This document shows positions 8,582-17,632 of a stretch of 64,000 nucleotides of DNA, one piece after another. The stretch is from positions 3,661,038 to 3,725,037 of the forward strand of contig NZ_CP014692.1 of NCBI RefSeq assembly GCF_002005445.1, in the 5' to 3' direction. Numbering within the stretch: the stretch's first letter is position 1; each line of letters starts with the position of its first letter. The DNA is from Acetobacter aceti (GTDB lineage Bacteria; Pseudomonadota; Alphaproteobacteria; Acetobacterales; Acetobacteraceae). The translations under genes and the position numbers were made by a program. Below the pieces are notes generated by a model. That model saw only the letters and a list, made by a program, of their open reading frames with translations, was not told where the DNA came from and made no database searches.

Positions 8582-10276
8582 TCAGAAAGTGATACCCGCC
8601 CGCATGCCCACGATATTGCCACCGGTCACGCCGGGGTACGGGCTGGTGCGGTTGTTCACATGGGCATGGCTATAGTTCAGCATCAGGCGGGCATAATTCA
8701 CGAGATACCAGTTGACCCCGGCCGTCGCTACCCACGCATTGCCGCCTGAAGGGACGTCTTTCGCATCCATCCAGTCGCCGCGCATCGCCACTTCCCACGC
8801 TCCCGGCCCCCCATCCAGAACGGGGGAAAGCACGCGGGGAGATGCCCACTGGCCGGTATGGGCGAAGTAGTTGGGGGTTTCGCCTGTCAGGAAAATGCCT
8901 GCCTGAAGACTGGCGGCCTGTATGGTGCCTGCATGTCCGCCCATGTCCGCTCCGTCATAGGTTCTGCGGAACTGCATGTGTCTGGCTCCATATTCGCCCA
9001 GAAGCCATGCCGTTTTCCAGATTGCGAAAAACTCTGCGCCACCAGCAAGGGAATTTGCCAGAGGTGTTGTATTGATGCGGGCGGAAAAGGCGTCATCGGT
9101 GCGGGCGAGAAGCCTGATATTCTGCGTAAATTGCGCTGTGGGTTTGACGTCTTCATAAAATCCCCATGCGCCGAGATGAATCAGTGATTCTTTCGAGCGA
9201 TAGGGGATCCAGTGAGCACGGGCTTCGTAGGTCAGATCATCACGCAGATTATTCGAGCTGTTTACTGAATTGACATCGTCGCCCGAGATCTGGGCGACAA
9301 AATGCCAGCTTTCACCAAAAATCTTGAAGGCTCCGCCTAAACCGTACCATCCCTTGACCGGCACAATGGTGTTGGCGACCAGATCACGGTCCAGAAACAC
9401 GGTGGCGTCCGAACCCGTGGAGCCATCGAAACCGCGTTCGTTGAATTTGTTACCCAGAGTGAATTCGGTCAGATGACCACCAAATTTCATGCTCCATGTC
9501 GCAAAGGCGCTCATGATCGTGGGCGTATTGTCAGCGAAATCGGCCTCGAAAACCCATGACAACTGCTTGGCGCGGCCCTCCACACCCAGTCGGGCGGCGC
9601 GAAGACGGGTGCGGGAGACATTCTGGTTGTGGTAATCGGAGCCGAACGATGCACCGTAATCCGCCAGAATACGGCCACGAATGCGAATGGAATACAGACC
9701 GTCAGGCGTGGTGATCGCGGGAAGTCCCCGTCCCCATTTCAGCACCAGCCCTCTCACTGTCGTTGTGTGGGAGGAGTAGGGAATGGAGGATTCAACGCCA
9801 TAGACCGGGGATGAACCTGAGGGCATGGCTGAAACAGCCCCCGACGTTCCAGGGGCTGCTGCCGTGAGAGGGTAGGATGACAGACCCGCATCAGCGGACG
9901 CTGTGGAGGTCGCATGCATCATCGTCGTGTCGTTAAAAACGGGTGTGACATCGGGATCGGATGTGGATTTTTTTGCGGCCATGGAAGGCGTTGTCTGTGT
10001 GTCTCCATGAATAGGCATCCGTACATGGGCCTGGGTCACTTCAGCGACATCCTGATGGTGTGGTGATGGCGCTGGAGCTTTGCGGGCCGGAGAATGTTCA
10101 ATGGCGTCCAGACGACTTTGCAGGGCCTGAATCTGTTTGGCCTGTGATTTCACCAGTTCGGCCAGAGCGCGGACATCGACGCCCCCCGTGTCCGCCATGG
10201 CCTGAGCCGACCAGAACAGGGAGGCAGTGCCTCCAGACAGAAGCAGGTTACGCAGGGATTTTTTCTGAATACGCAT
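8582..10276 (-). CDS. Outer-membrane porin, OprO/OprP (phosphate-selective porin) type
   Basis: This 564-residue protein has a signal peptide ending near SAQAMADT and then a short coiled-coil stretch (LAELVKSQAKQIQALQSRL). A low-complexity Ala/Pro/Ser/Thr linker follows, and then a long beta-rich domain that ends in aromatic F (RAGITF), as outer-membrane barrels do. The SIRIRGRILADYGASF segment at the start of the barrel matches the Porin_O_P family. An in-frame TTG lies 9 bases upstream, but the ATG at 10276 starts a normal signal peptide. It follows the MFS symporter gene on the same strand after a 49-base gap, so the pair may be an uptake unit across both membranes. Substrate selectivity is unknown. 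Confidence 0.85.
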   Translation of the reverse strand: MRIQKKSLRNLLLSGGTASLFWSAQAMADTGGVDVRALAELVKSQAKQIQALQSRLDAIEHSPARKAPAPSPHHQDVAEVTQAHVRMPIHGDTQTTPSMAAKKSTSDPDVTPVFNDTTMMHATSTASADAGLSSYPLTAAAPGTSGAVSAMPSGSSPVYGVESSIPYSSHTTTVRGLVLKWGRGLPAITTPDGLYSIRIRGRILADYGASFGSDYHNQNVSRTRLRAARLGVEGRAKQLSWVFEADFADNTPTIMSAFATWSMKFGGHLTEFTLGNKFNERGFDGSTGSDATVFLDRDLVANTIVPVKGWYGLGGAFKIFGESWHFVAQISGDDVNSVNSSNNLRDDLTYEARAHWIPYRSKESLIHLGAWGFYEDVKPTAQFTQNIRLLARTDDAFSARINTTPLANSLAGGAEFFAIWKTAWLLGEYGARHMQFRRTYDGADMGGHAGTIQAASLQAGIFLTGETPNYFAHTGQWASPRVLSPVLDGGPGAWEVAMRGDWMDAKDVPSGGNAWVATAGVNWYLVNYARLMLNYSHAHVNNRTSPYPGVTGGNIVGMRAGITF

Positions 10277-10325
10277 CGGGTGCAATTCTTATGAATTGAA
10301 GTGTTGGTTGCTGACTGATGGCGTG

Positions 10326-11642
10326 TCAGGAAGCAGAGCCTGTCCTGTCGTAAGGACGCGCAATCAGTGTGGCGACCAGACCGCAGGCTGCGGCAAGCGA
10401 AAGCCATAGTCCGGGCATGGAACGATCATGTGTTGTTCCTATCAGCCAGGTGCAGATGGCCGGGGTGAAACCACCGATGCAGGTCGCCAGACTATACGCC
10501 AGGGAAAATCCTGTTGTCCGTATGCGGGGAGGCACTATTTCCGTCAGGAATGGGACAGCTCCGCCGTTATAGGCGCTGTAAATGAGTGCAAGCCATAACT
10601 CGACAACCATCAGATGAAGGAAGGAAGGATCTGCTGTAAGCCATTTCATGGCTGGCCACGCCGTTGCGATCGCAATGAGTGTTGAGCCAATCAGAAGAGG
10701 TTTGCGCCCGACACGGTCAGACAGCGCGCCAAATAACGGCAATGCCAGAAAATTTGTCAGTCCGACGAGCAGTGTCACAATCAGGGCGTCACGCGATGAC
10801 AGATGCAGAACGGCGTGTCCGAAGGCCGGTGTATAGGCTGTAATGACGTAGAACGATGTGGTGGTCATCAGAACCATCATGATGCCGGTCAGGCAGATCC
10901 GCCAGTCTTTCAGGAGAGCTGAAAGCGTTTCCCGGAATGTCGGATGGTGATGGATTTTCTCAAAGGATTCAGTTTCTTTCAGATTACGCCGTAGAAAAAA
11001 GAGAACAGGCACAATCAGGCAGCCGATAAGCAGGGGAACGCGCCAGCCCCATGACGCCATCTGCTCAGGAGCGATGAACGCCGTCAGGGCCACGCCGATT
11101 GCAGCGGCGGCCATCACGGCGACCTGCTGGGAGGCCGACTGAAAGGCGACGATAAAGCCGCGCGTTCTTTCTGTTGCGATCTCGGAGAGATAGACGGATG
11201 TTGATCCCAGTTCGACACCGGCGGAGAAGCCCTGCAAAAGGCGGCCGCACAGAATGAGCAATGGGGCGACAAACCCGATTGTCGCATAACTGGGTGTCAG
11301 AGTCAGGGAGAGTGTTCCCACTGACATGAGGGCGAGTGTGAGCAGAAGTCCTTTTCTCCGGCCGATCCGATCCACGTAAGCGCCCAGAATGATGGCTCCC
11401 AGCGGGCGCATCAGAAATCCCGCGCCGAATGTCGCGAATGACTGCAAAAGCTGGGCTGACGGATCTTTCGAAGGAAAAAAAGCCGCGCCAATGGCCGCCG
11501 CGTAATAACCGAACACCATAAAGTCGTACATTTCCAGCATGTTTCCGCTGGTGACCTGAATGATGGCCCGCACAGGATGCGGTGTACGCCGGTGTTCTCC
11601 GGAAACTGGCTGGGACGTGTCTGACGCGGAGGTGCTGTTCAT
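10326..11642 (-). CDS. MFS transporter, metabolite:H+ symporter family (citrate/tricarballylate-like)
   Basis: This 438-residue protein has twelve predicted hydrophobic segments. It begins the transport domain with SGNMLEMYDFMVFGYYA and has the loop signature GAYVDRIGRRKG and the GRLLQGFSAGVELGSTSVYL segment of the metabolite:H+ symporter group (CitA, TcuC, KgtP relatives). It probably imports a di- or tricarboxylate with protons across the inner membrane; the closest motif match is to citrate and tricarballylate carriers. It lies directly upstream of a porin gene. A divergent small GNAT gene begins 272 bases away. Confidence 0.88.
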   Translation of the reverse strand: MNSTSASDTSQPVSGEHRRTPHPVRAIIQVTSGNMLEMYDFMVFGYYAAAIGAAFFPSKDPSAQLLQSFATFGAGFLMRPLGAIILGAYVDRIGRRKGLLLTLALMSVGTLSLTLTPSYATIGFVAPLLILCGRLLQGFSAGVELGSTSVYLSEIATERTRGFIVAFQSASQQVAVMAAAAIGVALTAFIAPEQMASWGWRVPLLIGCLIVPVLFFLRRNLKETESFEKIHHHPTFRETLSALLKDWRICLTGIMMVLMTTTSFYVITAYTPAFGHAVLHLSSRDALIVTLLVGLTNFLALPLFGALSDRVGRKPLLIGSTLIAIATAWPAMKWLTADPSFLHLMVVELWLALIYSAYNGGAVPFLTEIVPPRIRTTGFSLAYSLATCIGGFTPAICTWLIGTTHDRSMPGLWLSLAAACGLVATLIARPYDRTGSAS

Positions 11643-11914
11643 GGACTGGTCACATTCTCGGTTTTGGGCTGGCCTCTAATTCACTTGACGCCTTACGCTC
11701 AAATTCATGCATTTGTTTCAAATGTGTCCATCCATAAAATACCGCCTGTCCGCTTTACGACGAAAAAGTGATATGTTTGTCGCACTTCAGGATCAAGACC
11801 GGAAGCATCGAGACACACAGTCTTTTTGGGGCTGCAGAAACTCTCTCCCGGTCAGGCGTTTATGTGAGTGGCGCGTGTTTTCCGACAGGTGGAACCGGCG
11901 AGACAGGAGGTTTT

Positions 11915-12166
11915 ATGAACATACGCGACAATCAGGCCGATAATCGTTTTGAAACGGAAGTCGACCAGATCACGGCATGGCTGGACTATCAGAAATCAGA
12001 CGGGAACCTGATTATCCTGCATACGGACGTGCCCGAAGCTCTGGCTGGGCGCGGCGTGGGGTCGGCGCTCGTGCGTCATGCTCATGACGTTGCGCAGGCC
12101 GAGAATCTGAAACTGGCATCGCGCTGCTCATTCGCAACCGCGTGGATGAAAAAGAATATGAAATAA
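11915..12166 (+). CDS. Small GNAT-family N-acetyltransferase-like protein (YjdJ type)
   Basis: This 83-residue protein carries the acetyl-CoA-binding pattern ALAGRGVGSALVRHAHDVAQ and the typical short C-terminal block that ends the GNAT_acetyltr_2/YjdJ family, whose members are about 90 residues. The N-terminus NIRDNQADNRFE fits these proteins, which read like short, free-standing GNAT cores. The ATG at 11915 is preceded by a strong CAGGAGG site, so the longer open frame upstream was not used. Acceptor unknown. Confidence 0.8.
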   Translation: MNIRDNQADNRFETEVDQITAWLDYQKSDGNLIILHTDVPEALAGRGVGSALVRHAHDVAQAENLKLASRCSFATAWMKKNMK

Positions 12167-12270
12167 TAATAGATTATTGGAAATTAAAAATTCATTATTC
12201 ACCGTTATTTGAAAAATATCTCATTCTGCCATATGGTATTAAAAATTATATGTGGAGTTGAACGGAAAAC

Positions 12271-13731
12271 ATGATTACGGAAAAGACTCTTTCCAGTCTT
12301 CCGGCCGGAGTGAATGGGCCTCTTTACGATATCAGAAAGATAAAGAATGGCATTCTTCACTTTGGTGTCGGCAATTTTTTTCGTGCTCATGAAGCCTTCT
12401 ATGTTGATGCAATTCTCAAGGATGATCCGGAATGGGGGATTGTCGGAGTCGGGCTTACGGGCAGCGAGCGATCCAGAAAGAAGGCTGAAACCTTTACCAG
12501 TCAGGATTGCCTCTACTCGCTGACAGCAACCGCTCCGTCCGGGGAACACTCCACGCGGATCATCGGATGCCTGCGAGACTACCTTCTTGCTCCCGCAGAT
12601 CCTGAGGCTGTGCTGAAACACCTCGTCGATCCGGAGATCCGTATCGTCTCCATGACCATCACTGAAGGTGGTTACAACATGGATGAGAAAACGGGTGAGT
12701 TCGATCTCAATGATGAAGACGTCAAGACGGACCTTCAGAATCCGGACAGGCCAGAAACAGTCTTCGGCTACGTGGTGGAGGGACTTCGGCGTCGTCGTGA
12801 GGCCGGACTGCCCGCTTTTACTGTCATGTCCTGCGATAATCTGCGGCATAACGGCAATGTCGCCCGCAAGGCGTTCCTCGGCTATGCCCGCGCCCGTGAC
12901 GCCGATCTGGCCAGGTGGATCGAGGAAAACGCCACATTTCCCAACAGCATGGTGGACCGTATCACCCCTACCGTCACGCCCGATATCCATGAGAAACTGA
13001 ACAGGGAAAGTGGCCTGAATGATGATCTTCCAGTGATTGCAGAAGATTTTCATCAGTGGGTGATGGAAGATCGCTTTGCGAACGGCCGACCGCCTCTGGA
13101 AAAAGCCGGTGTGCAGTTCGTTGAGGATGTGACGCCCTATGAGCAGGTGAAGATCCGCATGCTCAATGCCTCGCACATCATGCTGTGTTTCCCCGGCGTT
13201 CTCGTCGCCTGCGACACGGTGGCGGAAGCGGTGCAAGATGCTGATCTGCGCGGCAATGTCGAGACTTTCCTTAACGAGGATGTCATGCCTGCACTCAGGG
13301 CGCCAGAAGGTCTGAGCCTTGAAGAGTATCGAGACAGTGTGCTGCACCGCTTCTCCAATGCAGCGATGGGCGATCAGACACTTCGGATTGCGGGTGATGG
13401 CTGCTCGAAGATTCAGGTCTTCTGGACGGATACGGTCAGGAAGGCGCTCGAAAGCAAGCGAGACATTGCCCGCATTGCGTTCGGCATGGCGGCCTATCTC
13501 GAAATGCTGCGCGGTGTGAACGAGAAGGGCGATCACTACACGCCAAACGAACCGACGTTCAAGGACGCTCAGTGGAAACTCGCAAAGTCTGACGACTTCG
13601 TCGCGGCGCTAGGTCTGCCCGCTTTCGACGCCTGGCGGGATCTGGATACCACGGCTCTCGATCAGAAAGTGATTGAAATCCGTAAGATTATCCGGGAAAA
13701 AGGGGTGAAGGCGGCGTTGCCTGTACGCTGA
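12271..13731 (+). CDS. Mannitol dehydrogenase family NAD(P)-dependent polyol oxidoreductase
   Basis: This 486-residue protein is a long-chain, metal-independent polyol dehydrogenase. The cofactor-binding loop GVGNFFRAH is at residues 32-40. The catalytic lysine and its partners are K294, N299 and H302 in the segment VKIRMLNASH, matching the K-N-H set known for Pseudomonas mannitol 2-dehydrogenase. It should interconvert D-mannitol and D-fructose or a related polyol and ketose in the cytoplasm. Length is as expected. It stands alone here, with no adjacent sugar transporter or regulator. Confidence 0.92.
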   Translation: MITEKTLSSLPAGVNGPLYDIRKIKNGILHFGVGNFFRAHEAFYVDAILKDDPEWGIVGVGLTGSERSRKKAETFTSQDCLYSLTATAPSGEHSTRIIGCLRDYLLAPADPEAVLKHLVDPEIRIVSMTITEGGYNMDEKTGEFDLNDEDVKTDLQNPDRPETVFGYVVEGLRRRREAGLPAFTVMSCDNLRHNGNVARKAFLGYARARDADLARWIEENATFPNSMVDRITPTVTPDIHEKLNRESGLNDDLPVIAEDFHQWVMEDRFANGRPPLEKAGVQFVEDVTPYEQVKIRMLNASHIMLCFPGVLVACDTVAEAVQDADLRGNVETFLNEDVMPALRAPEGLSLEEYRDSVLHRFSNAAMGDQTLRIAGDGCSKIQVFWTDTVRKALESKRDIARIAFGMAAYLEMLRGVNEKGDHYTPNEPTFKDAQWKLAKSDDFVAALGLPAFDAWRDLDTTALDQKVIEIRKIIREKGVKAALPVR

Positions 13732-13790
13732 TGGCGGGGGCTTTGCCCCCTACCCCACAAAGGGGCGCGGCCTCTTTGATTCTGTTTATT
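13732..13790. repeat. Dispersed G/C-rich intergenic repeat, family B
   Basis: Immediately after the mannitol dehydrogenase stop the sequence has GGGGG, a 5-base loop and CCCCC (13736-13750), then AAAGGGGCGCGGCCTCTTTG (13759-13778). A similar block with AAAGGGGCTGCGTCTCTTTG lies near 32476. It probably forms hairpins that end transcription. Confidence 0.5.
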
Positions 13791-13945
13791 GACGGCGTTT
13801 CAGTGTATCGAGTTTTGCCTTGTATCGGATATAAATTCTACGAAAGAACTTTCCGCATAGTAGAGTAGACATGATTTATTCAGATGCGCACAGAATCTCC
13901 ACCATATAAAAAGCCCAGATTGCTCCATCGCGTGGAAAATTACGA

Positions 13946-15556
13946 TCAGATTTCAAGGTCTGCAGGAAGTAGTCCAAAAAGTCCTCGCACAAATGCGAGC
14001 GCGTCATTATCAACCGTAAGCAAATGGCGCACTGCTTTCTCGTATTCTGCGATTGTGCGGAGTCCAAGCGTCGCAACGATATTATCGAGCGCCTTACACT
14101 CCCGCACTGAGCACTGCGTGAGAATTGTGATCCAGTCTTTGGCCACAACAGCCCTGTCGAGTTTTGCTTTTTTCGTAGCGTGAATATGAGGGCCGTTATT
14201 TGTGACTGCGACTTCTTGTCCGTCGAGAAGATCATCGTCGTTCGGAATTTGATCCATGATCAGCTTGCGTAATGCCTTTTTTGCAATATTTTTGCTCAAG
14301 CGTTCCGTGTGAAGAGCGATACCCTCGATACCGCGCAAGATAGCTTTCTCTGCAATTGCAGCTGCGTCCCCTCCGACAGCGTCTGTATGGCGAATAGCGA
14401 TTTTCTTTATGACCTCAGGATGGAAGTAGATCGCTTCAACTGAGTAGAACGGCAGCACATAGACGCCACGTAGCCGTTTTGCTTCGATCTGATCCTGATC
14501 GTAACCGTCACCATCAGCAATGCCGAACGCTTGTAGCCAGTGGAAATTTTCAGCAGAACGGCCTCCGGCAACGGCATTTTCGACTTCTCGGCAACTTCCT
14601 TTCGGTATCACAGACACCATCGGAAAGATGAGACTATAAAGAGGCTTATCTAAACTGCTTTCGGTACCTTCGACGAACAGCACTTTCCTGCGAGCGCCAA
14701 GAAGGTCGCGTTTAAGAATATCGTCAATTGGCGCGTCTGCGGGCAATTCATCGGCTTCCCATTGCCACGCATGTTGACCTTGGAAATCGCAAGCGCGGAT
14801 CAAGAGCGTTCGTGCGCGCGGTAACTCAAGAGGAAGATCAAGGTCATGTGTGGAGACAGCAAATCCACAGTCTGAGCGTCTTTCAAATAGCAGACTAAGA
14901 AGTGGAGCGATAATCGAGCGATGAAGATGCCTCTCGGGCTCGTCTATGATTAAAAGCGTTCCCGGTGGCGCGGTAAGGACGTCGCTGGCGATCATCAACG
15001 CATTGCGTTCACCGTCAGATAACTCTGCCGCGCTGTATTCAGGACCACCGTCTTTACTTGCCATCAGGCGTTCATTTGCGTGGATTGAAATTTTGATCGG
15101 GATGTTGGACTGTCGTAATAATTCGTTAATAATAGCAATCGGCGCTTCGATTTTTTTAGCTTCGTTGACACCTTCGCTGTCATTAGCATCAACCGCGGCA
15201 GCTATAGACCTCGCCCGAATATTCTCCGCGTTCACTAATTCGTACACAGTCATGCTCGCGCGTTGTGCTGCATAGATGTCTCTATAACGAGCTCGCGTTT
15301 GGCGATCTTCGTTTTTTATACTCATCTCTATCTGTAATTTCGTCGCCGGCGTCAGTTCAAGCGCATCGTTGTTCATCCAAGTCTGCCGATGAGCGGAAAT
15401 CTTGCGAACATTCTCCGGATTCTGGTTCACGAAACGTTGCATCAGACTTGACTTGCCGGTACCGTTAGCGCCCAAGACAAAAATCAATTCACCCGTATTG
15501 AGTTGAATATTGGCAACGGCTGCATTCAAGCAGGGAAAGCTAAGATTAAAGTACAT
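13946..15556 (-). CDS. ABC-type ATPase fused to a DUF4435/Toprim-like domain; candidate PARIS/OLD-like anti-phage protein
   Basis: This 536-residue protein has an N-terminal ABC/SMC-type ATPase. It shows a Walker A GANGTGKSS (29-37), a signature LSDGE (179-183), a Walker B LLIIDEPE (201-208) and an H-loop STHD (235-238). The C-terminal half has FVEGTESSLDKPLY (E296), GIADGDG (D348, D350) and LPFYSVEAI (E374), the acidic pattern of DUF4435 and Toprim/OLD nucleases. PARIS defence systems pair AAA15 and DUF4435 proteins, sometimes fused; OLD nucleases have the same order. An anti-phage role is inference. The gene is visibly more AT-rich than its neighbours and stands alone between metabolic genes, which suggests acquisition. 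The ATG at 15556 follows GGGGAACAC and was preferred to an upstream TTG. Confidence 0.75.
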   Translation of the reverse strand: MYFNLSFPCLNAAVANIQLNTGELIFVLGANGTGKSSLMQRFVNQNPENVRKISAHRQTWMNNDALELTPATKLQIEMSIKNEDRQTRARYRDIYAAQRASMTVYELVNAENIRARSIAAAVDANDSEGVNEAKKIEAPIAIINELLRQSNIPIKISIHANERLMASKDGGPEYSAAELSDGERNALMIASDVLTAPPGTLLIIDEPERHLHRSIIAPLLSLLFERRSDCGFAVSTHDLDLPLELPRARTLLIRACDFQGQHAWQWEADELPADAPIDDILKRDLLGARRKVLFVEGTESSLDKPLYSLIFPMVSVIPKGSCREVENAVAGGRSAENFHWLQAFGIADGDGYDQDQIEAKRLRGVYVLPFYSVEAIYFHPEVIKKIAIRHTDAVGGDAAAIAEKAILRGIEGIALHTERLSKNIAKKALRKLIMDQIPNDDDLLDGQEVAVTNNGPHIHATKKAKLDRAVVAKDWITILTQCSVRECKALDNIVATLGLRTIAEYEKAVRHLLTVDNDALAFVRGLFGLLPADLEI

Positions 15557-15580
15557 GTGTTCCCCAATACACAAATGCTA

Positions 15581-15597
15581 TAATGTATATTACATTA
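15581..15597. promoter_or_regulatory. Perfect palindrome upstream of the ATPase-DUF4435 gene, possible operator
   Basis: TAATGTA at 15581-15587 and TACATTA at 15591-15597 are exact reverse complements separated by TAT. The site lies about 25 bases upstream of the start codon, in an AT-rich stretch that could also hold a -10 element. The binding protein is unknown. Confidence 0.5.
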
Positions 15598-15915
15598 CGC
15601 AATGGCGATATAAGTGCTGAATACAAGTGCGGTAGTGACAAAGCTTTCCGCCCAGAGTAAGTTTGAGCAATCCCTGATCAATCGGAACATACAGAGAATA
15701 TCTTCATTGACAAGCTATAAAGACGTATAACAGTGGTATGTTTGAAGTTGTTTTGGGGGGACCGCTGAGCATCCGGTTAATTGCTTTTTTGACCGACAAA
15801 ATGAATGCTCGATCCAACCTGGGGCTTTCATAGATATTAATGCAGCGAACGGCAGTTTGCTTAATATCCACGCCTAGAAGCCCACATTCCACATTCTTGC
15901 CTAAGCACCCTACCC
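15598..15915. other. Intergenic region, no convincing gene
   Basis: This stretch lies between the candidate defence gene and nagA. It is AT-rich at the right of the defence gene and becomes C-rich beside nagA. A 71-codon leftward frame exists but has no recognisable family and no ribosome-binding site. It probably contains the defence gene's promoter. Confidence 0.4.
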
Positions 15916-17025
15916 TCAAACCACCCTCTCCCCACCCCCAAACACCTCCACCACCTCGAACCCTTCATTCATCACCACCAGATCGGCCCGCAGTCCCGGC
16001 GCGATACGTCCGCGATCATGCAGACCGAGATAAGCGGCGGGGCTGGTCGAGGTGAGGCGGCTTGCGGCGGGGAGGGACACGCCGCCCACCGTCACGGCGT
16101 TGCGTAACGCGACATCGAGCGTCAGCACGCTGCCCGCAAGAGTGCCGTCGGGTAGCCGCACGGCGCCGTCACGGATGATCACATCCTGTCCGCCAAGCTG
16201 GCTCGGTCCTTCCGGTTGCCCGGTTCCGCGCATGGCGTCGGTCACGAACAGCAGCCGCTCACCCATGACGCGGGACGCAAGACGGAACGTGGCCGGGTGG
16301 ACGTGGTGGGTGTCGAAGATCATCTCGGCATACCCGGCGTCGCTACACATCAGCGCGGTGACAGGACCGGGATTGCGGCTCTGGATCGGGGCCATGGCGT
16401 TGAACAGATGGGTCGCGCCGATGGTGCCTCCAGCGGTGCAGACACGGCAGATCGCCTGTTCCGTTTCTTCATAACCGGCGACGGTATGGCCAAGACTGAC
16501 GCGCACACCGGCTTCCGCAAAGCGGCGCATGGCGGTGTCGGCGTGATCGAGTTCCGGCGCGAGCGTGACGACGCGGACGATGCCGGTCTCCAGCGCCTCC
16601 TTCACACGGTCGGGTGTTGGTGGAATGGCGAACGGTGGCTGTGCGCCCAGCTTGTGCGGGCTGACGAACGGTCCTTCCAGATGCGCGCCGTGAATGATCG
16701 GCCCATTCCCCGGTGATGCCCTGCGCGCCTCCGCAACGGCCCGCAGCGCGTCCATCACCTCGGGCCAGGGGCTGGTGATGGTGGTGGGCAGGATGGTCGT
16801 GGTGCCATGCGTCAGATGGAAGCGTGAGAGGCGGTGAATGGCGGCGACTCCGTCCATGGTGTCGGCTCCGTCGCCGCCATGGACGTGCCCGTCGATAAAG
16901 CCCGGCAGGATGAAACGCCGTCCCGCATCGGGACGCGGCGTGACGGACTGGATGCCGGTTTCGTCAAAGACCACCTCACCGGAAACAACGCGATCAGGGA
17001 GAACGATCTGGCCGGTCAGTTTCAT
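15916..17025 (-). CDS. nagA: N-acetylglucosamine-6-phosphate deacetylase
   Basis: This 369-residue amidohydrolase removes the acetyl group from GlcNAc-6-phosphate, feeding amino sugars to glucosamine-6-phosphate. Metal and active-site residues are visible in order: H47 and H49 (GHVHGG), E117 (HLEGPF), H180 (SLGHT), H206 (THLFNAM) and D263 (VTDAMRGTG). Length is normal. There is no nagB or GlcNAc transporter next to it, so a role in recycling cell-wall amino sugars is likely. A family A palindromic repeat lies upstream of the start. Confidence 0.95.
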   Translation of the reverse strand: MKLTGQIVLPDRVVSGEVVFDETGIQSVTPRPDAGRRFILPGFIDGHVHGGDGADTMDGVAAIHRLSRFHLTHGTTTILPTTITSPWPEVMDALRAVAEARRASPGNGPIIHGAHLEGPFVSPHKLGAQPPFAIPPTPDRVKEALETGIVRVVTLAPELDHADTAMRRFAEAGVRVSLGHTVAGYEETEQAICRVCTAGGTIGATHLFNAMAPIQSRNPGPVTALMCSDAGYAEMIFDTHHVHPATFRLASRVMGERLLFVTDAMRGTGQPEGPSQLGGQDVIIRDGAVRLPDGTLAGSVLTLDVALRNAVTVGGVSLPAASRLTSTSPAAYLGLHDRGRIAPGLRADLVVMNEGFEVVEVFGGGERVV

Positions 17026-17137
17026 GGCGGACGGTCTTTCAGTTGCCGGAAGGGATCTTGGGAATATGGTGCGAGGTCGCCCCTCGCAAGCCTGTCATCC
17101 GCATGTAGTTACGCCATCACACTCCGAAACCGATTAA

Positions 17138-17184
17138 CTTGAAAAAGTTTTTGGTGAAGCTTTTTCCAAAAAGCTTCAGAAACC
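17138..17184. repeat. Dispersed palindromic repeat, family A
   Basis: The block contains GAAAAAGTTTTTGGTGAAGC and then TTTTTCCAAAAAGCTTCAGA. GAAGCTTTTT pairs with AAAAAGCTTC across two C residues to form a strong hairpin. It sits right after the stop of the secreted-protein gene (leftward), where it may terminate transcription. Confidence 0.6.
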
Positions 17185-17185
17185 T

Positions 17186-17632
17186 TCACTGACCTCCCAT
17201 AAAGTTCTTCCACGCACTCCCCTGAGGACGCGTCAGCACAATATGCGCCCGGCAGTTCGGCGTGCCGTAATCGCCGACAATGGTGTCGCCTTCCGGATGG
17301 CCTTCGAACACCATCGGCAGGGGGTGACCCTTCATGTCCTTGAGCAGAAGCTGGGCGTGAAAGCGGTTGTGGTTCTTGTCCGGCACACCGCGCAGCACCA
17401 GCGTTCCGGTGCCCGGCGCAAAGAACAGCCTTTCAGACCTCACCTGCAGAACGGAAGGGTGCTGATCGGGGCAGGTTCCCTTGTCGGTCACCAGCGTTCC
17501 GATCCAGTCGCCGAGCGGATCATCCTGCGCTGAAGCAAAGGCGGGCAAGGCCATGCCATCAAGCAGACCTCCGGCCAGCAGACCTCCGATCAGCAGATGG
17601 GCGCGAAGCGTGTGTGAAACGGAAAAGCGCAT
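17186..17632 (-). CDS. Secreted hypothetical protein
   Basis: This 148-residue protein has a clear signal peptide with a hydrophobic core (LIGGLLAGGLLDGMALPAFA) and cleavage near ASAQ. The mature part begins DPLGDWIGTLVTDKGTCPD and contains two cysteines (in TCPD and PNCRA) that could form a disulfide in the periplasm. It resembles small periplasmic proteins of unknown function that begin with a GxWxGxL-type strand. AGAGG precedes the ATG. It is probably not co-transcribed with nagA, because a hairpin repeat lies between them. Confidence 0.7.
   Translation of the reverse strand: MRFSVSHTLRAHLLIGGLLAGGLLDGMALPAFASAQDDPLGDWIGTLVTDKGTCPDQHPSVLQVRSERLFFAPGTGTLVLRGVPDKNHNRFHAQLLLKDMKGHPLPMVFEGHPEGDTIVGDYGTPNCRAHIVLTRPQGSAWKNFMGGQ

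Noticed and set aside
12205..13536. 443-codon minus-strand frame across the mannitol dehydrogenase gene
   Set aside because: It is antisense to a well supported gene and has no motif of its own.
15704..15919. 71-codon minus-strand frame between the ATPase-DUF4435 gene and nagA
   Set aside because: No recognisable family, no ribosome-binding site, and overlap with the nagA stop; I could not tell it from noise.
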